This document shows, piece by piece, positions 60,101 through 64,000 of a stretch of 64,000 nucleotides of DNA; position 1 is the first letter of the stretch, and every line of letters begins with the position of its first letter. The stretch comes from Nocardia wallacei (GTDB lineage: Bacteria > Actinomycetota > Actinomycetes > Mycobacteriales > Mycobacteriaceae): NCBI RefSeq assembly GCF_029868745.1, contig NZ_JARWOP010000385.1:48553-112552 (forward strand), in the 5' to 3' direction. Made by a program: the position numbers and the translations under genes. A model generated the notes under the pieces. The model saw only the letters and a list, made by a program, of their open reading frames with translations. It was not told the DNA's origin and made no database searches.

Positions 60101-61369
60101 GACGCTGTAGCGGGCGGCCCGGCCATGGGTGAGGCGATCCGCGCGACACGGCGACAGCTCTCCGCGACGCCGGACAAGGGCATCGGGTTCGCGCTGCTGC
60201 GATACCTGAACGAGGCTGCGGCACAGCGGCTTCCGGCACGCCTGCCCGGCCGGATCGCCGTCAACTACCTCGGCAGGTACGCGCAGTCGGATATCCCCGC
60301 CGGATTCGAGGGGCTGGGTTGGCTGCCCACCGACGAACTCGGCGACCTGCACGCCGACGAGGACCCGCAGGTTCCGGTGACCGCCGAGATCGACATCAAC
60401 GCCGTCGTCCTCGGCGATCGACTGCACGTCGGTATCCGCTATCCCGCGCAGTTGCTGGACCGCCGCGAGGTCACCGCGCTGAGCGCGCACTGGCACGAAA
60501 CCCTCTCGGCCGCCTCGCACTTCGCCCACACACCCGCGGCGCGTGAGGTGGCGGCGCGGAAACCGACGTCGACCGCGGCCCCGACGGGCCTGGGGCTGGA
60601 CGTGGTCCTGCCGATCCGCACCGACGGCGACGCACCGGCGCTGTTCTGCATCCATCCCTCGTCCGGAATCGCCTGGACCTACCTCGGATTCGCCGAACAG
60701 CTGCGTCCCGGACGGCCCGTCTACGGCTTGCAGGCACCGGACCTCAGCGGCGAGCCCTCGGTGCGGTCCATCGACGAATTCGCCGAACGCTACGCCCGCG
60801 AGATCCGGCGGCTCCAGCCCGAGGGCCCGTACCACCTGCTCGGCTGGTCGTTCGGCGGCCTCATCGCGCACGCCGTCGCGGCCCGGCTGGAGCGGTCGGG
60901 CGCGCGGGTCGGCGTGGTCGCCCTGCTGGACGCCGACACCGCCGACCTCGACGGCGACAGCATCGAGAAGCTCACGCCCGGCGCGTTCGTCAACGCCTTC
61001 GGCGCGGTGTTCGGCATCGAGGACGTCCCGGCGACGGCCACCGCACACGAAGCGGCCGAGCTGATCCGCGAGCGGATGGGCGGCCTGTCCCTCGTGGACG
61101 CGGCGACGCTGGAGCGAATGGCCGCCTCCTACAACGCTTCCGCGCGCACCCGCACCGGATACCGGCGGCCGGTCCATCACGGCGACATCCTGTATTTCGC
61201 CGCCACCGTGGGCACCTCCGACATCTTCGGCGCGGCCGGTTGGCGGCCCTATGTCACCGGGGCCGTCACCACCCACGAGCTCGAGGTCACCCACGACGAG
61301 ATGACCGCACCGCACGTGCTCCCGACCATCGCGCGGGTGCTCGACGAACACCTGGAAGGCTGGCAGTGA
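48155..61369 (+). CDS. trimodular nonribosomal peptide synthetase, C-A-T-E / C-A-T / C-A-T-E / TE
   Basis: The protein has 4404 residues. Module 1: C (HHIALDG at 148-154), A about 465-955 (TSGSTG near 622), T with Ser1005, E (HHLAVDG at 1184). Module 2: C of the D-accepting type (SPLQQGLLFH near 1527; HHLVLDG at 1656), A about 1975-2465, T with Ser2519. Module 3: C of the L-accepting type (HHISADG at 2705), A about 3040-3555, T with Ser3607, E (HHLAVDG at 3802). TE about 4150-4404 (GWSFGG, Ser4232). Hand-read specificity residues (GrsA numbering, without Lys517) are DIENVGGVT, DAHVSALIW and DAFVAALIW; I cannot assign substrates with confidence. A leading C domain implies an N-acyl or N-aryl cap. 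It overlaps the exporter ATPase gene by 4 bp. Confidence 0.95.
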   Translation: MPQRTATAAADAIVPAGAFPLSAAQRGIWFAQHFAGATPISIAQYVEFEGAVDVDLLATAARRAGREFGTGYLRLLEVDGAPFQIVDTALDDRIGTVDLRGEADPEAAALAWMRAEYSAPLDPVTDRLVQVAMLRVGADRWFWYSRMHHIALDGVGALTMMQRTAEIYNCAARGEEIPAGRAEDLRRVVADDLAYRDSQRLHSDREYWRDHLAGMTPPVTLAGREAGVDAQPNLVSAELPRATAELLERVAARESSSAAPIIVAAFGAYLGAMTGAGEVVLGLPVSGRTTATLRRSGGMIANVVPLRLPLSPTQTVGDLIRATQSELTGALRRQRYRQEDIVRDLGWAMDEVTSFGPTVNLMMVDSRIRLGSVTGRLHVLTSGLIDDLFVNVYPGMGGESTHIDFQANPNLYDHRELAGQHARFQAFLTRFLSAGPNAPLVTLAVTSETERGELAPARGPAGTTVRTLPEILATGPRTRPEAVAIRSGQTTITYRELGERTDRLARLLLAAGAGPERAVAISIPRSAESVTAMWAVAKTGAAFVPIDPTYPADRIDYMVSDSGVVTGVTTRAARAALPDRLDWLVLDDPATEAAVREQDPRSVTDADRHAAVHSDQIAYTIYTSGSTGLPKGVQVSHRGLSNLVASSGSAFGVDANSVVAHAVSPSFDISVEELLVTFAAAATVAVVPPRAYAGDELAEVLRAQRVTHLNVTPAVVGSLDPATLPELRTVVVGGDACPADLVPAWAGRRVLNGYGPTETTVTVTLSAPLSPDGPVTIGSPVRGVSALVLDPWLRPVPPGTTGELYLSGDCLARGYHGRTGLTAACFVADPYTPGGRLYRTGDLVRWTRHDDRWVLEYGGRGDAQVKVRGFRIELGEIDAVLQRLPEVDFALTLGADSGSGTALVSYVRGRDGVPLDPETVRTAAAQTLPAYMVPSVIMVLDRVPLTPVGKVDRRALPAPVFRSRAADGRPPETDRERTLAAVFADVLRLDAVTADDDFFALGGDSIVAIQLVSRARAAGLGLTARDVFERRTVAGLAAVAADATVPAVSELPGGGIGPLAPTPIVHAMLDAGAWHRFAQAALIGLPAEVDRDRLTAAVRALLDHHDVLRGALRQADGGWEWTVGERGSVDAAALVDVVRADTDEDRERELHSAADRLDPAAGVMARFVLMESGDAAPTLWVVVHHLAVDGVSWRILLPDLATACAGGELAPVGTSFRRWAHVQREQADRRAVELPLWQSILGTADPALGSREFAPAVDVVATEAQLRTRVDAAVAESALTTVPHRFHCGPDEVLLTALALAVGRWRQRGTTLITLEGHGREEAILPGADVARTVGWFTAAYPVGLDLADLDIDDAFTGGAAAGAALKTVKDQLRRIPDRGVGYGMLRYLNPVTAQRLSQAPAPQLSFNYLGRTAIGADAAGSAWLPRRFDATRDERAPLAAVVDINAMMDGDGLDVTWSYAARILGAAEVRELSELWAAALSALVAHAESDSAGGHSPSDFGLVEVSQDQVDAWERTYPTLTDVWPLSPLQQGLLFHARYDTDTADDYTVQTRLTLTGRVHADLLRAAAQALVDRHENLRVAFVETADGPRQLVAGTAEVAWHEVDLTGTADPARELDRVIGVDARTRFDVARPPLVRFALIRTAAAEYTLLITNHHLVLDGWSTPLLVQELLGDYAGLAAGHTPDRPEPPSYREFLAWLAEQDAATSVAAWADSLAGVDSPTRAVPSLAGIASAESGTVTVDLPADTVTRLEATTLAAGATVNTAVQAAWALVLAMLTGRTDVVFGGTVSGRPPQLPGIEQMVGLFINTVPVRVRLDPAERVTDLLGRIQSEQARLLDQQHVGLAAIHQAVGLPELFDTLTVFESYPIDRETLSQSPDIAGMRILDIAGTDATPYPLNLMVIPQPGGLRISVKYLADHLGASAAQRLLDRFVLLLGRIAERPQQRLAQVQHCDPEEYRELLPVRGAEPAAPRALPDILAAGASVNPDAIAVSSDHLTMTYGELDAWSNRFARVLLRRGVGREVFVVLALTRSVESVVAVWAVAKAGAAFLPLDPNHPVERIEHILTDSRAPIGITVCATGETLPGSIDWLLLDDLNTIRRVMTVSDAPVTDAERGGPIALDQTAYLIYTSGSTGKPKAVLLSHHGLANLTATQAESLALDADSVVLQVASPSFDASVHELLKAHSTGARLVLSPPEVYGGDALERLLRTERVTHAVITPSVLATMDPRGLEDLRVLSVAGEAAGPELVADWSAGRRMLNLYGPTEFSIWATGPGELRPGEQITIGRPIRGAAATVLDTWLRPVPVGATGELYLSGPALARGYFNRFALTATRFVADPYGPPGARMYRTGDMVRWVPVDRPGGTVVELEYLGRSDFQVKIRGLRIELGEIDAVLGRAEGVDYAVTVGRPGPGGATVLVSYVVPAAGHDLHPEELRTRVAAALPGYMVPAYLIVLEGVPLTPVGKLDRAALPEPDYAAAEQQYLAPRTAVEHAVADVFAEVLGRDRVSIDRSFFELGGNSLSATRVVARVNATLGSTVALRDLFDAPTVALLAGRVVPTADGHGKAALAPRIRPDRVPLSPAQQRMWVLNRMDPASAAYNIAAALRLTGDLDAAALGRALAAVVARHESLRTVYPADDQGPRQVVLTADTATPDLVVADVDDGAPLRARIAELAGIGFDLAEQPPLRVGVFRVAGRHVHVVVLVVHHISADGVSMAPLAADLMAAYSAQVHGTAAALPPLPVQYADFALWHRELLGAAADQESLAARQIRYWTETLADLPDVLELPSDRPRPAVQSMRSAARPFGIDAELHRALTELAAGSGVSLFMVVHAALAVLLARLGGTGDVVVGTAVAGRGAQALDGLVGMFVNTLALRTTVDPALPFRRFLAQVRETDVDAFGHTDVPFEQLVQILNPARSTAHHPVFQVSLSLQNFQEPVLELPGLRVEVEPFDRDSSPFDLTLDLRERFSESAPAGVDAVLTFATDLFDDATAAAFAHRWERILRAVTADPDRPIADIDLLGAAERAALVPRRRPGGAAAVTLADLFAASALAHPDRPAVISGGTTLTYRELDGRSNRLARVLLDAGAGPETVVALALTRGVELLTAVWAAAKAGTAFLPVDPAHPIDRIEHLIGDSGAVLGLTVSAHRALLPGGTRWLTLDEPGLVRSLRETADHAVRVDVRADHPAWLIYTSGSTGTPKGVSVTHRGIAELAAAQRDSLGLDSSARVLQVASPSFDASVFETLMAFGCGGAAVVAPPEVFGGVALAELIAAERVTHAVITPSALATVAPDAVPGLRVLAVAGEAVSAELVQRWSPCRTLVNLYGPTEFTIWATGSGPLRDAARITIGAPIPGAGTVVLDDRLRPVPFGVAGELYLSGPALARGYHGRPDLTAARFVADPFGRPGDRMYRTGDLVRWTGPVAAPELEYLGRTDFQVKVRGRRIELGEIDAVLNRAPGVEFAVTVGVSTPAGSMALAAYVVPGMVDRRAAGASATPAPVSAGAEAAESVSNGSSAVAPAFDVSALRDWAAELLPSYMVPSAFVVLDAIPLNAVGKLDRKALPQPVFDDAGTEYQAPSTPTESVLATLVAELLGRERVGTRDSFFALGGDSILAIQLVSRARLHGLTLTPLQVFEHRTVAALAALADAAGTVVTLDELPGGGVGELPLTPIVRYMIERGGNFDRFAQTAVLELPVGIERAQLVATVSAVVDRHDMLRARLTRDDDGEWRLRTAEPGTVDVDALLHQIEYADTTDAIELREFARSAVDSAMKRLHPADGTVLQLIWLDPVGDSGAHRRAGRLIIVAHHLAVDGVSWRILVPDLMTAWAQVSSGAAPVLEASGTSMRRWAHALAEEAQREDRVTELDYWRTVVDGPDPLLGDRELDPAVDRAGTLRTVEFELPQQVTADLLTTLPGLFDGTVEDALFATLALAVARWRGAAGPDSVLLRLEGHGRQEEIVPGADLSHTVGWFTSIYPVRVDLAGIDVDDAVAGGPAMGEAIRATRRQLSATPDKGIGFALLRYLNEAAAQRLPARLPGRIAVNYLGRYAQSDIPAGFEGLGWLPTDELGDLHADEDPQVPVTAEIDINAVVLGDRLHVGIRYPAQLLDRREVTALSAHWHETLSAASHFAHTPAAREVAARKPTSTAAPTGLGLDVVLPIRTDGDAPALFCIHPSSGIAWTYLGFAEQLRPGRPVYGLQAPDLSGEPSVRSIDEFAERYAREIRRLQPEGPYHLLGWSFGGLIAHAVAARLERSGARVGVVALLDADTADLDGDSIEKLTPGAFVNAFGAVFGIEDVPATATAHEAAELIRERMGGLSLVDAATLERMAASYNASARTRTGYRRPVHHGDILYFAATVGTSDIFGAAGWRPYVTGAVTTHELEVTHDEMTAPHVLPTIARVLDEHLEGWQ

Positions 61370-62334
61370 ACAACTCTGGCGGAGTCCTCGTCGAGGGCAT
61401 CGAGAAATCATTCGGCTCCGTGGCCGCGCTGCGCGGCATCCATTTCGAGGCCGTGCCGGGCGAGGTGCTCGGCGTGCTCGGCCCCAACGGCGCGGGCAAG
61501 ACCACGACGGTGAACATCCTGTCCACCCTCATCGCCCCCGACCGCGGCCGCGCGCTGGTCGCCGGGCACGACGTGGTCGCCGATCCGGCCGCGGTCCGCC
61601 GATCCGTCATGCTCACCGGTCAATTCGCCGCCCTGGACGACATGCTCACCGGCGCAGAGAATCTCGTGTTGTTCGGCAGGTTGATGGGGTTGCGCAAACG
61701 CGCGGCGCGCGCCCGTGCGGAGGAACTGCTCACGGAATTCGATCTCGCCGCGGCCGCGGGCCGGAAGGTCGGCACCTATTCCGGCGGCATGCGGCGGCGC
61801 ATCGACATCGCCTGCGGGCTGGTGGTCCGCCCGGATGTGGTCTTTCTCGACGAGCCGACGACCGGCCTGGACCCGCGCAGCCGCCAGGGCGTGTGGGACC
61901 TGGTCGGGAGCTTCCGGAAGGAGGGCATCACCACGCTGCTCACCACGCAGTATCTGGAGGAGGCGGACGCGCTGTGCGACCGCATCATCGTGATCGATCA
62001 CGGCGTGGTCATCGCCGAGGGCACCGCCGACGAGCTGAAGTCGCGCACCGGCGGCAGCTACTGCGAGGTGGTGCCGCTGGACCTGAACGATCTCCCGGCG
62101 ATCGCGGCCGCGCTCGGCACCCTGCTGCCCGAGCCCCATCGCACTGCGCTGTCGGGTGATTCGGACCGCATCACGATTCCGGCGCCCGACGGGCACAAGA
62201 CCCTGGCCGAGGCACTGCGCCGCCTCGACGGCGCGGGCGTGGAACTGGTCGACATCGCGCTGCGCAGGCCCTCGCTCGACGACGTCTTCCTGCAACTCAC
62301 GGGCCACCTCGCGGACGGCGGAGGCGAGCAATGA
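61366..62334 (+). CDS. ABC exporter ATPase, DrrA-like
   Basis: The 322-residue protein has Walker A GPNGAGKTT, signature YSGGMRRR, Walker B VVFLDEP and a C-terminal extension of the DrrA (daunorubicin-resistance) type (LSLDDVFLQLTGH-like end: RRPSLDDVFLQLTGH). The GTG start overlaps the NRPS stop by 4 bp (GTGA). It should power export of the peptide made by the NRPS, with the two permeases downstream. Confidence 0.93.
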   Translation: MNNSGGVLVEGIEKSFGSVAALRGIHFEAVPGEVLGVLGPNGAGKTTTVNILSTLIAPDRGRALVAGHDVVADPAAVRRSVMLTGQFAALDDMLTGAENLVLFGRLMGLRKRAARARAEELLTEFDLAAAAGRKVGTYSGGMRRRIDIACGLVVRPDVVFLDEPTTGLDPRSRQGVWDLVGSFRKEGITTLLTTQYLEEADALCDRIIVIDHGVVIAEGTADELKSRTGGSYCEVVPLDLNDLPAIAAALGTLLPEPHRTALSGDSDRITIPAPDGHKTLAEALRRLDGAGVELVDIALRRPSLDDVFLQLTGHLADGGGEQ

Positions 62335-63140
62335 CCGTGTGGCACACCGCGACCCGGCCCGCACCGGTGACCGTTCAGCAGTGGTGGGTGCTGACCACCC
62401 GGCTGATCGCGCCCTCGATGCGGACCGGTGAGGTGCTCGGCTCGATCCTCGCGCCCGCGGCGTTCACCGCCAGCTTCTATCTGCCGCTGGATCGGGTGAT
62501 GTCGTTCTCGGGCACCGGTTTCAGCAGTTACGCCCAGTTCATGATGCCGATCGTGATCCTGCAGGCCGCCGCGTTCACCGCCATCGGGGCCGCCTTCCGG
62601 GCCGCCACCGACGCGGTGTCCGGACTCGACCGCCGCTTCGGCACCATGCCGATCGGACCGCTGGTTCCGGTCGCGGCGCGCATGGCGGGCAACATCTTCC
62701 GGCTGTCGATCGCGCTCGCCGCCGCGCTGGCCTGCGGCCATGTCATCGGCTTCCGCTTCCACCTCGACGCCGCGCACACCGCCGGATTCGTGCTGCTCGC
62801 CCTGTCCATCGGCGTCGCCTTCACGCTCGGCGCCGATGTGATCGGCACGGTGTCGAGGAGTCCGGAGGGCACCTCCCAGGCACTGGTGCTGCCGCCGCTG
62901 ATCTTCGGCATGCTGTCCACCGGACTCGCTCCGGCACAGCAGTTCCCGCACTGGGTACAGCCTTTCGTGCGTAATCAACCCGTCTCGCAGTTCGCGATCG
63001 CGCTGCGCACCCTGGCCGGGGACACCACCGCCACCGCCGCGGTGTCCTGGGCCACGCTGGGCCCGGCGCTGCTGTGGGTCGGCGGAATGCTGGTGGCGGG
63101 CCTGTTCTTCAGCGGCCGAGTCGATCGGAGCAGAGCATGA
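62331..63140 (+). CDS. ABC-2 type exporter permease, DrrB-like
   Basis: This 269-residue membrane protein has about six hydrophobic helices and the ABC-2 membrane family layout (AQFMMPIVILQAAAFTAIGAAF, FGMLSTGLAPAQQFPHWVQPFVRNQPVSQFAIALRTL). The PHWVQPFVRNQPVS motif recurs as PRWIQPVVRNQPMS in the next gene, so the two permeases are paralogues. 4-bp overlaps join it to both neighbours. Confidence 0.92.
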   Translation: MTVWHTATRPAPVTVQQWWVLTTRLIAPSMRTGEVLGSILAPAAFTASFYLPLDRVMSFSGTGFSSYAQFMMPIVILQAAAFTAIGAAFRAATDAVSGLDRRFGTMPIGPLVPVAARMAGNIFRLSIALAAALACGHVIGFRFHLDAAHTAGFVLLALSIGVAFTLGADVIGTVSRSPEGTSQALVLPPLIFGMLSTGLAPAQQFPHWVQPFVRNQPVSQFAIALRTLAGDTTATAAVSWATLGPALLWVGGMLVAGLFFSGRVDRSRA

Positions 63141-64000
63141 CGATCTCGATGGCGGCCGCCCGCCGCGCACCGGCCGGACCGGAGAACGCACCCGCGGCGT
63201 TCCTGCGGCACACCGCGATCCAGACCCAGCGGCTGCTGCTGCGCTGGACCCGCAGCCCCATCACGCTGCTGGAGACGCTGATCATCCCCTGCCTGCTGCT
63301 GTTCATGCTCGACACCGTGATCGGCGGGCAGATCGAACGATTCTCCGGGACCAGCGCGCTGTACGGTTCGGTGCCCATGGTCGCGATCGTCGGGGCGCTG
63401 TCGGGCGCGGTCGCGGGCGGGGTGATGCTCGGCCGCGAACGCGATTCCGGTCTGCTCGCCCGCTTCTGGGTGCTGCCGGTGCACCGCGCCTCCGGGCTGG
63501 CGGCCCGCATCCTGGCCGAAGGCTGCCGGATTCTCGTGGGCACCTGCGTGGTCGTCGCGCTCGGGTTCGTCCTCGGATTCCGTTTCCAGCAGGGCTTTTT
63601 CGCGGCGCTGGGGTTCGTGCTGATCCCCGTGCTGTTCGGTCTGGCCTTCGCGACCATCGTCACCGCCATCGCCGTGTTTACCGCGAAAGCGACTCTGGTG
63701 GAAGGGATTACGATCCTGTCTTCGCTGCTGATGTTCTTCGGCACCGGGTTCGTGCCGCTGGCGGCCTACCCCCGTTGGATTCAGCCGGTGGTGCGCAATC
63801 AGCCGATGTCGGTGGCGGTGGACGCGATGAAGGCGCTGTCGCTGGGCGGGCCGCTGGCCCACCCGCTCACCCTGACCGTGCTGTGGTGCGCCGGTGCGAT
63901 CGCCGTCTTCGCGGTGCCCGCGGCGATCGGGTACCGGCGCACCAGCCGGCCGGGGCCCCGCAGCCCGCCGGGGGGGGGGCCCCCCCCCGCGCGGGGGGGG
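63137..64000 (+). CDS. ABC-2 type exporter permease, DrrC-like (partial, runs off the window)
   Basis: The reading frame starts at an ATG overlapping the previous stop (ATGA) and is open to the window end. About 270 residues look real: TRSPITLLETLIIPCLLLFMLDTVIGG, GGVMLGRERDSGLLARFWVLPVHRASG, LLMFFGTGFVPLAAYPRWIQPVVRNQPMSVAVDAMKAL, then a last helix ending in YRRTSRPGP. After about 63968 the sequence is G/C homopolymer and should not be read as protein. It probably forms a heterodimer with the DrrB-like permease. Confidence 0.85.
   Translation, partial: MTISMAAARRAPAGPENAPAAFLRHTAIQTQRLLLRWTRSPITLLETLIIPCLLLFMLDTVIGGQIERFSGTSALYGSVPMVAIVGALSGAVAGGVMLGRERDSGLLARFWVLPVHRASGLAARILAEGCRILVGTCVVVALGFVLGFRFQQGFFAALGFVLIPVLFGLAFATIVTAIAVFTAKATLVEGITILSSLLMFFGTGFVPLAAYPRWIQPVVRNQPMSVAVDAMKALSLGGPLAHPLTLTVLWCAGAIAVFAVPAAIGYRRTSRPGPRSPPGGGPPPARGG
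63969..64000. other. G/C homopolymer tail, probable contig-end artefact
   Basis: The last 32 bases are runs of about ten G, ten C, GCGC and eight G. This is not like any coding or regulatory sequence elsewhere in the window and most likely reflects assembly or read error at a contig end. The true end of the DrrC-like gene is therefore unknown. Confidence 0.7.

Overview
The window is about 64 kb of very G+C-rich DNA from an actinomycete of the mycolic-acid group, most likely Nocardia or a close relative. The evidence is an Mce-associated membrane protein at the left edge, several luciferase-like (F420 or FMN) oxidoreductases, a DUF3556 membrane protein, a KstR-type palindrome, an XRE/DUF397 pair, GTG starts and 4-bp ATGA/GTGA gene overlaps. 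I see no tRNA, rRNA, CRISPR array, integrase or transposase. The last ~30 bases are G and C homopolymers, so the window probably ends at a contig edge.

0-8.3 kb: the end of an mce-type locus, then a redox/detoxification block: flavin monooxygenase + alpha/beta hydrolase, TetR regulator, phosphotransferase + F420-type oxidoreductase, CoA-disulfide-reductase-like enzyme and a universal stress protein. Two promoter regions share a near-identical inverted repeat (GTAnACA-N12-TGTCTAC), suggesting a small TetR regulon. 8.3-13.9 kb: an MbcTA/RES-Xre type toxin-antitoxin pair, a divergent SLATT-like membrane protein, an M48 protease, a secreted protein and a membrane-anchored VWA protein. 13.9-19.5 kb: a thiolase-like/crotonase fusion and DUF3556 protein behind a KstR-like box, then an ArsR-LLM operon. 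19.6-22.7 kb: a soluble Ser/Thr kinase with an altered DFG motif, a RibD/DHFR-like reductase, and a MarR-NmrA pair with tandem operators.

23.2-26.8 kb looks acquired: it is visibly less G+C-rich in places and holds a small unknown protein, a frameshifted PD-(D/E)XK-like nuclease with a long coiled coil, two small unknown proteins and an XRE regulator with a TPR-like C-terminus. 26.9-30.3 kb: a catalase-like-fold protein, an SRPBCC protein, and a P450 with a TetR. 30.4-47.1 kb is dominated by sulfonate-type metabolism: two separate SsuABC-like ABC importers, a DszA/NtaA-type monooxygenase, and a TauD-flavoprotein-ferredoxin operon, with an SDR-PPOX fusion, a TetR/NAD(P)-binding pair, a cation/proton antiporter, the XRE/DUF397 pair and a LysR regulator between them.

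47.7-64 kb is a natural-product locus: a free-standing N-terminal fragment of an adenylation domain, a 4404-residue trimodular NRPS (C-A-T-E / C-A-T / C-A-T-E / TE) and a translationally coupled DrrABC-like exporter. The predicted product is an N-acylated tripeptide with D residues at positions 1 and 3. The last permease runs off the window.
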